Positions 19,294-29,137 of a stretch of 64,000 bases of DNA are shown here, piece by piece (position 1 is the first letter of the stretch; each line of letters begins with the position of its first letter). The position numbers were made by a program, and so were the translations under genes. Under the pieces are notes generated by a model. The model had not been told where the DNA came from, ran no database searches, and worked only from the letters and a program-made list of their open reading frames with translations. Origin of the DNA: Pararhizobium gei (lineage in GTDB: Bacteria > Pseudomonadota > Alphaproteobacteria > Rhizobiales > Rhizobiaceae); contig NZ_CP119409.1 in assembly GCF_029223885.1 (NCBI RefSeq), positions 584,001-648,000 of the forward strand. The letters run 5' to 3'.

Positions 19294-20547
19294 ATGGCGA
19301 ACGCCACCCGGAAAATCGCAGCGGAAGCGGCAGAGGACATGGAACCTGCGTCCAGTCCGGCTTTGCCGCGCAAGAAGCGCTCTCGCGGAAAGTTCTGGTG
19401 GCTCCTCTTGGTCCTGCTGGTTGCGACTGTCGCCGGCTGGTACGGCTGGAAAACCTATGCCGGCGAGGCCAAGACAGATACGGTCGTCACGGAAATGCCG
19501 GTGCGTGGCGATATTGAAAACAGTGTCACTGCCGCCGGACTGCTCAGCCCGATCAAGGGCGTCGATGTCGGCGCGCAGGTGTCCGGCCAATTGAAGAGCC
19601 TGAAGGTGGAAATCGGCGACCGGGTCGAGGAAGGCCAGTTGATCGCCGAGATCGACAGTGCGTCGATCGAGACGCAGATCGAGATTGCCGAAGCGGAGCT
19701 TGCCAATCTTGGAGCCCAGATGATTGACAAAACGGCGCAGGTTGTCCTGTCCAAGGCCAATCTGACGCGCCAGCGGGCACTCGTGGCCGGAAACAGCGCG
19801 GCCCAGTCCGCCCTCGACGAGGCGGTCGCTGCCCTTGCAACAGCGGAGGCCAATGTCGATGCGCTGAAGGCACAGATCCGAAAGCAGGAGGCATCGCTGA
19901 AGGATGCCCGCATCAGCCTCGGCTACACGAAAATCTATGCGCCGATGTCCGGTACGGTCGTCAATACCTCCGCCAAAGAGGGCCAGACTCTGAACGCCAA
20001 CCAGACGGCGCCCACCATCGTCACCATCGGCGACCTCTCGACCATGACGGTCGAGGCGGAAGTATCGGAAGCGGATGTCGGTAAGCTCACACTGGGCATG
20101 AATGCCTATTTCACGCTGCTGGGCCAGCCGGGCAAGCGCCATCCCGGTACGCTGAGGCAGATCAAGCCGACGCCCGCGACGGAAAATAACGTCGTTCTCT
20201 ATTATGCTCTGTTCGACGTGCCCAATCCCGACGGCACCTTGATGATGAACATGACGGCTCAGGTGTTCTTCGTACAATCCGGTGCAACGGACGTGTTGAC
20301 CGTCCCGGCCGCCGCCGTGCGGTTTGCGGCTGACGGGAAATCCGGCGAAGTGACTGTACTCACGCCGTCGGGCACGCGCGACGATCGCAAAGTCGAGACC
20401 GGCGTGCGCAATCGCGTGCGCGTCGAGATCAAAAACGGCCTTGAGGAAACAGATGCGGTAATTGTCGGCACGGGTAGCGCGGACGGTACGGCAACCACCG
20501 CGCGGCGCTCCAATTCGCGACGCGGCATGCCGCCGCCGATGTTTTGA
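19294..20547 (+). CDS. macA: MacA-like periplasmic adaptor of an ABC efflux pump
   Basis: A 417-residue membrane-fusion protein of the HlyD/MacA family. A cytoplasmic basic segment is followed by one membrane helix (about residues 33-50), a lipoyl-like half ([26 protein letters not shown]), an alpha-helical coiled-coil hairpin (about 120-210), the second lipoyl half ([14 protein letters not shown]) and a beta-barrel region. It should link the MacB transporter encoded next to an outer-membrane channel, which is not in this window. The ATG at 19294 is used; a TTG just before it is also in frame. Confidence 0.92.
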   Translation: MANATRKIAAEAAEDMEPASSPALPRKKRSRGKFWWLLLVLLVATVAGWYGWKTYAGEAKTDTVVTEMPVRGDIENSVTAAGLLSPIKGVDVGAQVSGQLKSLKVEIGDRVEEGQLIAEIDSASIETQIEIAEAELANLGAQMIDKTAQVVLSKANLTRQRALVAGNSAAQSALDEAVAALATAEANVDALKAQIRKQEASLKDARISLGYTKIYAPMSGTVVNTSAKEGQTLNANQTAPTIVTIGDLSTMTVEAEVSEADVGKLTLGMNAYFTLLGQPGKRHPGTLRQIKPTPATENNVVLYYALFDVPNPDGTLMMNMTAQVFFVQSGATDVLTVPAAAVRFAADGKSGEVTVLTPSGTRDDRKVETGVRNRVRVEIKNGLEETDAVIVGTGSADGTATTARRSNSRRGMPPPMF

Positions 20548-20555
20548 GGCAAGCC

Positions 20556-22502
20556 ATGGCCCCGCTTATCTCGCTCAAGGATATCCGCAAGACCTTCGTC
20601 AACGGCGATGTCGCCGTCGACGTTCTGCGCGGCGTCTCGCTTGACATTCAACCGGGCGAATTCGTCGCCATTGTCGGCGCGTCCGGATCCGGCAAATCGA
20701 CGCTGATGAACATTCTCGGCTGCCTCGATACACCCACCGGCGGCGCCTATCTGCTGGAAGGCGAGGATGTGTCCGGTCTCGACGCCGATGAACTGGCCGC
20801 GCGCCGGCGCCAGTTGTTCGGCTTCGTTTTCCAGAGCTACAATCTCGTTCCCACTGCTACGGCAAGGGAGAATGTCGAAATTCCCGCCGTTTATGCCGGG
20901 ATGCCGGCGGGGCTCCGGAGCAAGCGGGCCGAAATGCTCCTCACCTCCCTCCGGCTTGGCGAGCGGCTCGACCATCTCCCCAATCAGTTGTCCGGCGGCC
21001 AACAGCAGCGCGTGTCGATTGCAAGGGCGCTCATGAACGGCGGCCAGATCATTCTGGCCGACGAGCCGACAGGCGCGCTCGACAGCCAGAGCGGCAAGGA
21101 GGTGATGGCGACGCTGCGCCGGATGAATGAGGAGGGGCACACCGTCATCATCATTACCCACGCGCCGGAACTTGCTGAATCCGCCGACCGCGTCATCGAG
21201 ATCAGCGACGGCCTGATCACCGCCGACCGGATGACCGGCAATGTCAGGCGCATCGGCCACAAAATGGGTCAAAAGCCGATCCGGGCAGAGGGCAGGGCGG
21301 CTGTAATGACCGATGTGGCGGAGGCGGTGCGCATGTCGTTTCGGGCGCTCCGGGCCAATCTGTTCCGGACGATCCTCACCCTGCTCGGCATCGTCATCGG
21401 CGTCAGTTCCGTGGTCGCGATGCTTGCAATCGGCACAGGCGCGCAGGATTCGGTACTGAACCGCATTGCCGCCATGGGTTCCGATCTTCTCGTGGTGCGT
21501 CCCAATATGGCGAATTTCCGGGGTGGCGAAGGCGGGAGCATCGTCACGCTTGTTCCCGCCGATGCCGATGCGATCCTTGAGCTGCCCAATATCAGTTTCG
21601 CCGTCCCGGAAATGTCGAGCACGCTCACGGTGCGCGTTGGCAATCTCGATACGCAGACGACGGTCAACGGCACCGTGCCGCAGTTTCCACAGGCAAAATC
21701 CTGGGCTGTCGAAGAGGGCGCGTTCATTCAGAAGGCGGACATGGATGCCTACGCCACCGTCGCCGTTCTCGGCCGCACCGTCGCCGACACGCTGTTTCCG
21801 GATGGCGCCGATCCGCTTGGGCAATATGTGCTGATCAAGAACATTCCCTTCCAGGTCATCGGCGTCATGGCAAAGAAGGGCGCGACGGCCGGAGGCAACG
21901 ACCAGGACGATACAGTGCTGCTCCCGCTGTCGACCGGCAATCTGCGGCTGTTCGGCGCGCGAAATGTCCGCTCCATTACCGTTCAGGTGAAGGACGGCAG
22001 TGCCATCAATCTGACGCAGGATCAGATTCAGGCGCTGCTCGACGAGCGGCACCAGCGTCAGGATACCCAGATCACCAATCTCGCCGCCATCCGCGAGACC
22101 TTTACCGAAACCTCCAATATCCTGAAGATCTTCCTTGGCTCCATTGCCGCGATCTCGCTGCTCGTCGGCGGCATTGGTGTCATGAACATCATGCTGGTCT
22201 CCGTGACCGAGCGCACTCGGGAGATCGGCATCCGCATGGCCACCGGCGCCCGCTCCCGCGACATTCTCACCCAGTTCATCGTGGAGGCGCTTGTCGTTTC
22301 CGCCCTCGGCGGCCTCATCGGCGTCGGACTGGGGCTGAGCATCGGGGCCATCGCCCAATTTTTCGGCGTCGCCGTCAGCTTCGCGCCCGGACCTGTGATC
22401 CTCGCCTTCGGCAGCGCCTTCCTCACGGGCCTCGTCTTCGGCTATCTGCCGGCCTACAACGCGTCCCGCCTGCAGCCGGCCGTCGCGCTGGCGTCCGTCT
22501 GA
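20556..22502 (+). CDS. macB: MacB-like ABC transporter (ATPase-permease fusion)
   Basis: A 648-residue fusion. The N-terminal ATPase has Walker [10 protein letters not shown] near residues 43-51, the signature [15 protein letters not shown], and Walker [13 protein letters not shown]. The C-terminal half has four membrane segments around a large periplasmic MacB domain: one near residue 275 and three after about 525 ([16 protein letters not shown]..., ending in a FtsX-type fold). MacAB pumps export macrolides, lipopeptides or other envelope substrates; the substrate here cannot be read from sequence. It starts nine bases after macA ends. Confidence 0.94.
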   Translation: MAPLISLKDIRKTFVNGDVAVDVLRGVSLDIQPGEFVAIVGASGSGKSTLMNILGCLDTPTGGAYLLEGEDVSGLDADELAARRRQLFGFVFQSYNLVPTATARENVEIPAVYAGMPAGLRSKRAEMLLTSLRLGERLDHLPNQLSGGQQQRVSIARALMNGGQIILADEPTGALDSQSGKEVMATLRRMNEEGHTVIIITHAPELAESADRVIEISDGLITADRMTGNVRRIGHKMGQKPIRAEGRAAVMTDVAEAVRMSFRALRANLFRTILTLLGIVIGVSSVVAMLAIGTGAQDSVLNRIAAMGSDLLVVRPNMANFRGGEGGSIVTLVPADADAILELPNISFAVPEMSSTLTVRVGNLDTQTTVNGTVPQFPQAKSWAVEEGAFIQKADMDAYATVAVLGRTVADTLFPDGADPLGQYVLIKNIPFQVIGVMAKKGATAGGNDQDDTVLLPLSTGNLRLFGARNVRSITVQVKDGSAINLTQDQIQALLDERHQRQDTQITNLAAIRETFTETSNILKIFLGSIAAISLLVGGIGVMNIMLVSVTERTREIGIRMATGARSRDILTQFIVEALVVSALGGLIGVGLGLSIGAIAQFFGVAVSFAPGPVILAFGSAFLTGLVFGYLPAYNASRLQPAVALASV

Positions 22503-22567
22503 CGACTGTCTCGCCGGTTGACCTGGCTCTCTCCTTCGGTTTCACTGGATGGAAAAGGAGGATGGCC

Positions 22568-23035
22568 ATGTTGGATGCGGATCGCTATTTGAAGCAGGCC
22601 ATCGCGCTTGCGCGAGAGAATGTCGAAAGAGGCGGACGGCCGTTCGGCGCCGTGCTCGTCATGGACGGCGACATCATTGCAACCGGGGTCAACGGGGTCG
22701 TTGAAACCCATGACCCCACGTCCCATGCGGAACTCGTCGCCGTGCGCGACGCAGCCCTCAGGCGCCGGTCTCCCATCCTCAAGGGTGCTGCGATGTATGC
22801 CAGCGGCCACCCCTGTCCGATGTGTCTCGCCGCCATGCGTCTCGCGGGGATCACCGATATTTCCTACGCCTATTCGAACGAGGACGGCGCGTCCTACGGT
22901 CTGACCTCGGCAGCGCTCTACGCCGATCTGAGAAAGCCGTTTGCCGAGCAGGAGATGAGCTTCACCTATCGTCCGGTCAGGCCAGAGGGCGAGGAAGACC
23001 TTTATGTTCAGTGGGGACGGATGCAGACGGGCTGA
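22568..23035 (+). CDS. Nucleoside/guanine deaminase family protein
   Basis: A 155-residue zinc-dependent deaminase of the cytidine deaminase-like superfamily. The zinc ligands and catalytic Glu are in SHAELVAVRDAA (HAE near residues 57-59) and PCPMCLAAM (near 88-96). Length and the DISYAYSNEDGASYGL segment suit the guanine deaminase/nucleoside deaminase branch rather than TadA, but the substrate is not certain. Of two nearby ATGs the one at 22568 has proper spacing from AAGGAGG at 22555-22561; the one at 22562 touches it. Confidence 0.88.
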   Translation: MLDADRYLKQAIALARENVERGGRPFGAVLVMDGDIIATGVNGVVETHDPTSHAELVAVRDAALRRRSPILKGAAMYASGHPCPMCLAAMRLAGITDISYAYSNEDGASYGLTSAALYADLRKPFAEQEMSFTYRPVRPEGEEDLYVQWGRMQTG

Positions 23036-23073
23036 CACGGGCACGCATGCCCGCGTCGATCCCTTACCCGGCG

Positions 23074-25335
23074 TTACGCGTTGCGCACTGGCGCAAGAAG
23101 CCGAAGCGCGTTGATGGTCACCAGCACGGTTGCGCCGGTATCGGCGAGGATCGCCGGCCACAGACCGGTGATGCCGGCAATGGTTGTCACCAGGAACACG
23201 GCCTTCAGGCCAAGTGCAATCGTGATGTTCTGCCGGATATTGCCCATCGTGCGCTTCGACAGGAGGATCATGTCGGCAACGTCTCCGACCCGGCCGTGAA
23301 GCACGGCAGCGTCGGCGGTTTCGAGCGCGACATCCGTGCCGCCGCCCATGGCGATGCCGACATCGGCCGCTGCCAGGGCGGGCGCGTCGTTGATGCCGTC
23401 CCCCACCTTGGCGACGATAAGACCCTGGCTCTTGAGGTCGAGCACGATCTTCTGCTTGTCTTCGGGCATCAATTCGGCCCTGACCTCAATGCCGAGCTGT
23501 TGGCCGATGGCGCTTGCCGTGCGGCTGTTGTCGCCGGTCAGCATCACGATCTTGATGCCGCGGCTGGTGAGGGCGGCAAGCCCAGCTTTTGCGTCGGCAC
23601 GCGGCTCGTCGCGCATGGCGATTGCGCCCGCCAGCGTCTTGCCGACGATCAGCACGGACACGGTCTTGCCTTCGTCGTTGAGCGCGGCGATCCGCGCGCT
23701 CTGATCGACGGATAGCAATACCCTCTCGTTCGCCGCCTGCGGCGAGCCCAGAAAGACCAGTGTTCCGTCAATCGTCGCCGTAACGCCCTTGCCGCCCAGG
23801 GCTTTCGAATCGGTGGCAGCCGGAATTTCCAGTCCGGCCGCGCTGTCGAGGATCGCCCTGGCCAGAGGATGGCTTGATCCCGCCTCCAGCGCGGCGGCCA
23901 TGGCCAGAACGTCGCCCTCCGGATAGTCGAAGCCGAGGATATCGGTGACCTTTGGCTTACCTTCCGTCAGGGTGCCGGTCTTGTCGAACGCCACGGCGGT
24001 CACGGTTCCCAGAGCTTCCAGTACCGCGCCGCCTTTGAGGAGCAGCCCGCGCCGGGCGCCGGCGGAAAGCGAGGCTGCGATGGCCGCAGGGGTCGAGATC
24101 ACCAGGGCGCACGGGCAGCCGATCAACAGGATCGCCAGGCCCTTATAGACCCATTCGCCCCAGCTGCCGCCAAAGAACAGCGGCGGAACTATCGCTACAA
24201 GCGCGCCGACGGCCACGACGGCCGGCGTATAGTAACGCGAGAAGCGGTCGATGAAGCGCTCGGTTGGCGCCTTGGATTCCTGGGCTTCCTCGACCAGCCT
24301 GACGATGCGGGCGATCGTGTTGTCGGCCGCCGCCGCCGTGACGCGGACGCGCAGGGCGGCGTCACCATTGATGGTTCCGGCAAAGACCGCGTCATCGATG
24401 GTCTTGCGCACGGGCGTGCTTTCACCGGTGACGGGGGCCTGGTCGATGGCACTGTCGCCCGACAAGATCACGCCATCCGCGGAGATGCGGTCGCCGGGAC
24501 GCACCATAATGATGGAGCCGACGGCGAGCATTTCGGCCGGGACCGATCGTGTCTGGCCGTTCTCCTCAAGCAGGGCCTTCTTCGGCACCAGCGCTGCCAG
24601 CGACTGGATGCTCTGGCGTGCCTTGCCGGCCGCGACCCCCTCCAGAAGTTCCCCGACCAGAAACAGGAAGACCACGGCGGCTGCTTCTTCGCCGGCATTG
24701 ATGACGACCGCGCCGAGCGCGGCGATCGTCATCAGCATCTCGATCGAAAACGGCGTTCCCGCCATCGCAGCCATGACGGCGCGACGCGCAATCGGAACGA
24801 GCCCGATCAGCATCGCGGCAATGAAAGCGTAAGAGGCAACCGAAGGCACCAGATGGCCAACCGCATAGGCGGCGATCAGTGCGGCACCGGACAGGATCGT
24901 CAGTTTTCCCTTGCGGCTTTTCCACCAGGGGCCGGTCGAGGCTCCGTGATCGTGACCATGCAGGCCCTCGATAGGCTTAGGATCCTTCGATTCACCGTCG
25001 GCATGTCTATGTTCGTCGCCTGCCGCACTCTTGTGCGAATGGTCGTGATCGCCGGGCGCATGGCCGTGCCCGCAGTCGTGGTGCTGATGGCCCGGTGCCG
25101 GTGTCGGCATGGTGCCGCTGAGACGGGACACGGCATATCCGAGGCCGCTGACCTTTTTTTCGAGGGCGGCCAGATCGCTTGTCCCGTCGTGCCGCACCGT
25201 CATGGTGCCGGCGGTGACGGAGACCGTGACATCCTCGACCCCCTGAACACGCCGGACCGCCGTGTCGATCTTGCTGGCGCAGGATGCGCAATCCATGCCC
25301 TCTACCCGATATCGTGTCTGTGCCGTCTCCGCCAT
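23074..25335 (-). CDS. Heavy-metal P1B-type ATPase (Zn/Cd/Pb exporter type)
   Basis: A 753-residue inner-membrane metal pump. An N-terminal heavy-metal domain has GMDCASC at about residues 14-20; a histidine-rich linker follows (about 84-130, many HxH and GHGH runs); then membrane segments, the TGESTPV actuator motif, the CPC motif in IGCPCALVIS near residue 406, the phosphorylation site DKTGTLTEG near 451, SHPLA near 488, TGDN near 598 and GDGINDAPALA near 644. CPC, the His-rich linker and the MerR neighbour point to zinc/cadmium/lead export (ZntA/CadA group) rather than copper. Divergent from its likely regulator. Confidence 0.94.
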   Translation of the reverse strand: MAETAQTRYRVEGMDCASCASKIDTAVRRVQGVEDVTVSVTAGTMTVRHDGTSDLAALEKKVSGLGYAVSRLSGTMPTPAPGHQHHDCGHGHAPGDHDHSHKSAAGDEHRHADGESKDPKPIEGLHGHDHGASTGPWWKSRKGKLTILSGAALIAAYAVGHLVPSVASYAFIAAMLIGLVPIARRAVMAAMAGTPFSIEMLMTIAALGAVVINAGEEAAAVVFLFLVGELLEGVAAGKARQSIQSLAALVPKKALLEENGQTRSVPAEMLAVGSIIMVRPGDRISADGVILSGDSAIDQAPVTGESTPVRKTIDDAVFAGTINGDAALRVRVTAAAADNTIARIVRLVEEAQESKAPTERFIDRFSRYYTPAVVAVGALVAIVPPLFFGGSWGEWVYKGLAILLIGCPCALVISTPAAIAASLSAGARRGLLLKGGAVLEALGTVTAVAFDKTGTLTEGKPKVTDILGFDYPEGDVLAMAAALEAGSSHPLARAILDSAAGLEIPAATDSKALGGKGVTATIDGTLVFLGSPQAANERVLLSVDQSARIAALNDEGKTVSVLIVGKTLAGAIAMRDEPRADAKAGLAALTSRGIKIVMLTGDNSRTASAIGQQLGIEVRAELMPEDKQKIVLDLKSQGLIVAKVGDGINDAPALAAADVGIAMGGGTDVALETADAAVLHGRVGDVADMILLSKRTMGNIRQNITIALGLKAVFLVTTIAGITGLWPAILADTGATVLVTINALRLLAPVRNA

Positions 25336-25376
25336 GATCGCTTCCCGTCCGCTTTGCTTGTCAAACCATGACCTCT

Positions 25377-25407
25377 TTCCTACATCCTCTAGCGACTAGA
25401 GGTGCAA
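25377..25407 (-). promoter_or_regulatory. MerR-type promoter of the metal ATPase
   Basis: The plus-strand sequence CCTCTAGCGACTAGAGG at 25386-25402 is a perfect 7-3-7 inverted repeat. Read on the minus strand it lies between TTGCAC (25402-25407) and TAGGAA (25377-25382) spaced by 19 bases, the over-long spacer that MerR-family activators correct. It precedes the ATPase start by 42 bases and its regulator by about 16 bases. Confidence 0.75.
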
Positions 25408-25417
25408 GGGCAAAATC

Positions 25418-25840
25418 ATGAAAAAAATCACGATCGGCGAGGCGGCACGCCAGAGCGGCGTCAAGGTGCCGACGATCCGCTACTATGAGGGGATAGGATT
25501 GCTGCCGCAGCCCAGCCGTAGCGATGGCAATCAGCGTTCCTATGAACCGTCCGACCTCAGGCGCTTGGCCTTCATTCGCCATGCCCGCGAACTTGGTTTC
25601 GAGATCGAGGCGATCCGCACGCTTCTCAGCCTGCAGGACAATCCGTTGCAATCCTGCGCCTCGGCGGATGCGATCGCCAGGGCGCGGCTTGTCGATGTGG
25701 AACAGCGGATCCGCAGCCTCACCGCGCTGAAAGCCGAGCTGGAGATCATGGTGGAGGGATGCGTGCACGGCCGCGTCGACCAGTGCCGCGTTATTGAGGT
25801 CCTCGCCGACCACGGCGAATGCACGCATCACGGCCATTGA
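25418..25840 (+). CDS. MerR-family metal-responsive regulator
   Basis: A 140-residue transcription activator. The N-terminal winged helix starts KKITIGEAARQSGVKVPTIRYYEGIGLL; a dimerisation helix spans about residues 80-115. Cysteines near 87 and 112 (MVEGCVHGRVDQC, with another Cys and a CTHHGH tail) would form the metal site, as in ZntR/CadR/PbrR regulators. It diverges from the P-type ATPase with a MerR operator between them, so it most likely activates the pump in response to zinc, cadmium or lead. Which metal is not resolved. Confidence 0.92.
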   Translation: MKKITIGEAARQSGVKVPTIRYYEGIGLLPQPSRSDGNQRSYEPSDLRRLAFIRHARELGFEIEAIRTLLSLQDNPLQSCASADAIARARLVDVEQRIRSLTALKAELEIMVEGCVHGRVDQCRVIEVLADHGECTHHGH

Positions 25841-25918
25841 TGCTCAAATGGCTGCCGATTGCGCGCAACCGGCCGCTCCGCTACGGTCTTGCCAGCACAG
25901 GGAACAAGACGGGCCGCC

Positions 25919-27124
25919 ATGACGCTTCAGGGAAAACGCATCCTTCTCATCATTTCCGGCGGCATCGCAGCCTATAAGAGCCTCGATCTCATCCGCCGCC
26001 TGCGAGAGCGTGGGGCGTCCGTCCGGCCTCTGATGACGGCGGGCGCGCAGGCTTTCGTGACGCCGCTGGCGGTCGGGGCTCTCGCCGCCGACAAGGTCTT
26101 TACCGATCTCTTCTCGCGTGAAGACGAACACGACGTCGGCCATATCCGCCTTGCCCGTGATTGCGACTTGGTCCTTATCGCCCCCGCGACGGCGGACCTG
26201 ATGGCGAAAATGGCGCATGGCCTTGCCGACGATTTGGCCTCGACCGTGCTGCTTGCCACCATCAGGCCTGTTCTTGTTGCACCGGCGATGAATCCCCGGA
26301 TGTGGGCTCATCCCGCAACCCGCCGCAACCATGCGACGCTCGCTGCCGATGGCATCCGCTTTGTCGGTCCTGCTTCAGGCGAAATGGCCGAAAGCGGCGA
26401 AAAGGGCGAGGGCCGGATGGCAGAACCTCTGGAGATCGTGGCCGCTGCCGAGGCCCTGCTCGACGACAGCCTCAAGCCGCTTGCCGGGAAGACGGCCATC
26501 GTTACCTCCGGCCCGACCCATGAGCCCATCGATCCGGTGCGCTACATTGCCAACCGCTCTTCCGGCAAGCAGGGCCATGCCATTGCGGGCGAACTGGCGC
26601 GGCTGGGCGCCGAGGTGACGCTGGTGTCCGGCCCAGTCACAATCGCCGACCCGAAGGGCGTCCGCGTCGTGCGCGTTGAGCGCGCCGAGGAGATGCGCGA
26701 TGCCGTGCTTGCGGCCCTGCCGGCCGATATCGCCGTGATGGTCGCGGCCGTCGCCGATTGGCGCGTGGAAACGGCGGCCGGCAACAAGATCAAGAAGCGC
26801 CCCGGCGAAACCCCGCCGCCGCTTGTCCTCACCGAAAACCCGGATATCCTGAAAGCCGTCGGCCATCATTCGCTGCGTCCGAAACTCGTTGTCGGCTTTG
26901 CAGCGGAAACGCAGGACGTCGCCGAAAACGGCAGGGCGAAGCTGGAGCGGAAGGGCGCCGATTATATCGTTGCCAACGATGTCTCGCCCCATACCGGCGT
27001 CATGGGGGGCGACCGCAACACGGTGAAAATAATCGGCAAGGCGAGCGATGAAGACTGGCCCGACATGGACAAGCGGGCAGTGGCCGAACGCCTCGGCCGC
27101 CTGATAGCGTCACATTTTTCCTGA
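25919..27124 (+). CDS. coaBC: Bifunctional CoaBC, coenzyme A biosynthesis
   Basis: A 401-residue fusion that joins 4'-phosphopantothenate to cysteine (CoaB, C-terminal) and decarboxylates the product to 4'-phosphopantetheine (CoaC, N-terminal flavoprotein). CoaC motifs: LIISGGIAAYKSLDLIRRL at the start and APAMNPRMW with the conserved Asn. CoaB motifs: TSGPTHEPIDPVRYIANRSSGKQG and the AAVADWR stretch followed by a KIKK-like lysine motif. The start at 25919 fits CoaC proteins. The 3' end overlaps the convergent amidotransferase by 15 bases. Confidence 0.97.
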   Translation: MTLQGKRILLIISGGIAAYKSLDLIRRLRERGASVRPLMTAGAQAFVTPLAVGALAADKVFTDLFSREDEHDVGHIRLARDCDLVLIAPATADLMAKMAHGLADDLASTVLLATIRPVLVAPAMNPRMWAHPATRRNHATLAADGIRFVGPASGEMAESGEKGEGRMAEPLEIVAAAEALLDDSLKPLAGKTAIVTSGPTHEPIDPVRYIANRSSGKQGHAIAGELARLGAEVTLVSGPVTIADPKGVRVVRVERAEEMRDAVLAALPADIAVMVAAVADWRVETAAGNKIKKRPGETPPPLVLTENPDILKAVGHHSLRPKLVVGFAAETQDVAENGRAKLERKGADYIVANDVSPHTGVMGGDRNTVKIIGKASDEDWPDMDKRAVAERLGRLIASHFS

Positions 27125-27934
27125 AGCCGATCCAAGGCGTGCTTTACCCGGCTCCGTTTCCTGGGTTCCGAACAAACGGACATCGATGCCGTTTTCGCCG
27201 ATGATAACAGCGGTGCCATCGGGGATTTCGACCCAGGTATGGTCGTCGTCGTTCAGGGGTTCGGAAACCAGACAGTAGCCGCCGCTCGGACCCATCGGCG
27301 CTGCATAAAGCGTCGGTGCCTTCCAGTCGGAGGCGTAACGCACGGCATAGAGGTCATGGCCGTCGGAAAGTGCCGCCGTGAAGCGGACGAGCACCTTCTT
27401 CTCCAGATGCTCCGCAAGCCTTTCGACAAAGGCAAGCGTTTCGGCAATCGCACCGAGCGGATCCTGATCCAGGCCGAATTGCATCGCCAGGAGAAAGAGC
27501 AATTCGCTGTCGGTCGTGCCTGTGCGCGCAGTGTAAAGATCGTTGTCGAGCATCGCTTCCATCGGTCGGCGCAGATGCTCGAAATCGCCGATCTGCCCAT
27601 TATGCATGAAGGACCAGCGGCCGTGAACGAAGGGATGGCAGTTGTCGCGGCGGGTGCCGCCGCCCGTCGCCGCCCGGACATGGGCCAGAAACAGCGGGGA
27701 CCGGATCTGGCGAGCAAGGCTCTTCAGATTGCAATCGGACCAGGCAGGCAGGATGTCACGATACCGTCCGGGTTCGGGATGGTCGCCGTACCAGGCAATG
27801 CCGAAACCATCGCCGTTGGTGGCAGTCTTGGCCCGGGTGGCGCAATGGGATTGCTCGATCAGCGAATGGGCTGGCGAGGACACCAGTTCCTCGAGATATA
27901 GCGGCTCTCCGCGATAGGCTGCCCAACGGCACAT
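27110..27934 (-). CDS. Class II glutamine amidotransferase (YafJ type)
   Basis: A 274-residue N-terminal-nucleophile amidotransferase. The ATG at 27934 gives MCRWAAYRG, exposing Cys2 as the catalytic nucleophile; upstream in-frame starts would destroy this. Other glutaminase motifs are present: NGDGFGIAWYG, HVRAATGGG and NCHPFVHGRWSFMHNGQIGDF. The domain stands alone with no synthetase partner, like YafJ/EgtC-type proteins, so the acceptor of the ammonia is unknown. A TGGAG ribosome site precedes it. Confidence 0.88.
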   Translation of the reverse strand: MCRWAAYRGEPLYLEELVSSPAHSLIEQSHCATRAKTATNGDGFGIAWYGDHPEPGRYRDILPAWSDCNLKSLARQIRSPLFLAHVRAATGGGTRRDNCHPFVHGRWSFMHNGQIGDFEHLRRPMEAMLDNDLYTARTGTTDSELLFLLAMQFGLDQDPLGAIAETLAFVERLAEHLEKKVLVRFTAALSDGHDLYAVRYASDWKAPTLYAAPMGPSGGYCLVSEPLNDDDHTWVEIPDGTAVIIGENGIDVRLFGTQETEPGKARLGSASGKM

Positions 27935-28230
27935 GAGGATACTCCAGATCGCGAGGATGGCCCGCAGCAGTGGTTCATTAACCATGTTGTTTCGATCATC
28001 CTGCCGAACATGGTAAAAATGCGTTAACGATCCGGAGGGTGGTCCCGTTTTTTTGCGTCGATGCAGATTTTTCGCGTCCAAACGCGGGAACTGGCGCCGG
28101 CGAATGACTATTCCGTTGCAATCTCGGCCAGGGAGAGTGGGAATAATCGGAGAAGGGAATAAATAGTCTATTCGGCCGATGCGAAAGCGGCCTGAACTGC
28201 ATGGCGCTACCCAAGAACGAAAGCGACTCA

Positions 28231-28402
28231 ATGGCTGAAACCGAAGGCAGCATCGGTGTACCGCAGGACTTCGAAAGCCTGAAGACGGCGATTTTGGAGC
28301 GCAAGGCGAAGTTGCCGAAGAGGCTTCGACAGATAGCTGCCTATGCGGTTCGGCTACATGGCCTTGACCATCGCCATTGCCGATAAGCGTCAGCGGGCAT
28401 GA
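28231..28402 (+). pseudogene. Internally deleted MurR/RpiR-family regulator remnant
   Basis: The first ~40 codons encode a normal RpiR-type start (DFESLKTAILERKAKLPKRLRQIAAYAV belongs to the N-terminal HTH region; quoted here by description, residues 12-39 from the ATG at 28231). The homology then stops and the frame closes at 28386. From 28346 another frame encodes FGYMALTIAIADKRQRA and a stop at 28402, which resembles the C-terminal helix of the same family. Full members have about 280 residues, so an internal deletion of most of the gene plus a frame change is the simplest reading. An in-frame ATG at 28201 is also possible. The flanks 27935-28200 and 28403-28483 hold no gene I can support. 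Confidence 0.55.
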
Positions 28403-28483
28403 TGCCGTTCATGCCAGAGAAACCTGCAGCCTGTTCACCGGCGTGTGATGCTCTAATATCCTCTGACAATCGGGGAGGGGACT

Positions 28484-28888
28484 ATGAAGATCGACGGACA
28501 ATGCCATTGCGGTGCCGTGCGCTATGAGGCTGTGATCGATCCGGAGGATGTCGGGATCTGCCATTGCACCGATTGCCAGCAATTGACGGGCAGCGTCTAC
28601 CGGGTCACGGCAATTGCGGCGCGCAGGAATTTCCGGATTTCGTCCGGAGAGCCGAAAACCTATGTCAAGACGGGTGCCAATGGGCGCATCCGCTACCAGA
28701 TGTTCTGCGGCGACTGTGGCTCACCGCTTTACACGACGGGAACGGACGCGGATGCGGAGGAGATCGGCATCCGCTGGGGCAATATTCGCCAACGCGCGGC
28801 CCTTCTGCCCAAAAGTCAGATCTGGTGTTCTTCCGCGGCGAACTGGTTCGCAGAAGTGCAAAAGCTGCCGGGCCGGAATCAGGATTAG
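28484..28888 (+). CDS. GFA/CENP-V family zinc protein
   Basis: A 134-residue protein of the glutathione-dependent formaldehyde-activating-enzyme fold. Zinc-binding cysteines occur in CHCGAVRYE (about residues 7-15), CHCTDCQQLTGS (about 26-37) and FCGDCGSPLY (about 73-82). Members bind zinc and in some cases S-hydroxymethylglutathione; many have no proven activity, so only the family is assigned. It stands alone, after GGGGAGGGGACT. Confidence 0.88.
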   Translation: MKIDGQCHCGAVRYEAVIDPEDVGICHCTDCQQLTGSVYRVTAIAARRNFRISSGEPKTYVKTGANGRIRYQMFCGDCGSPLYTTGTDADAEEIGIRWGNIRQRAALLPKSQIWCSSAANWFAEVQKLPGRNQD

Positions 28889-29137
28889 GCGTCCGGTGAA
28901 AACCGGCCGGGCCGGACAGGGCAGGGAACTGTCAAAGCCGCACAAGCGGCCGCGGACCCGTGGACGCCGTTGCCAACCATGTCACCACCGTCATTTCGGG
29001 GAGGCCGATAACGGCTATCCCATCGTAGAGACCGGCCGTGCTTTGCCGATATCGATTTGAACCGGCGCGGGAATCCGCTATCGAAGGATTTATCTCGCTG
29101 TCGCCCTTAGGCGGCATCATCTCTAGAGGAGTTGCCC

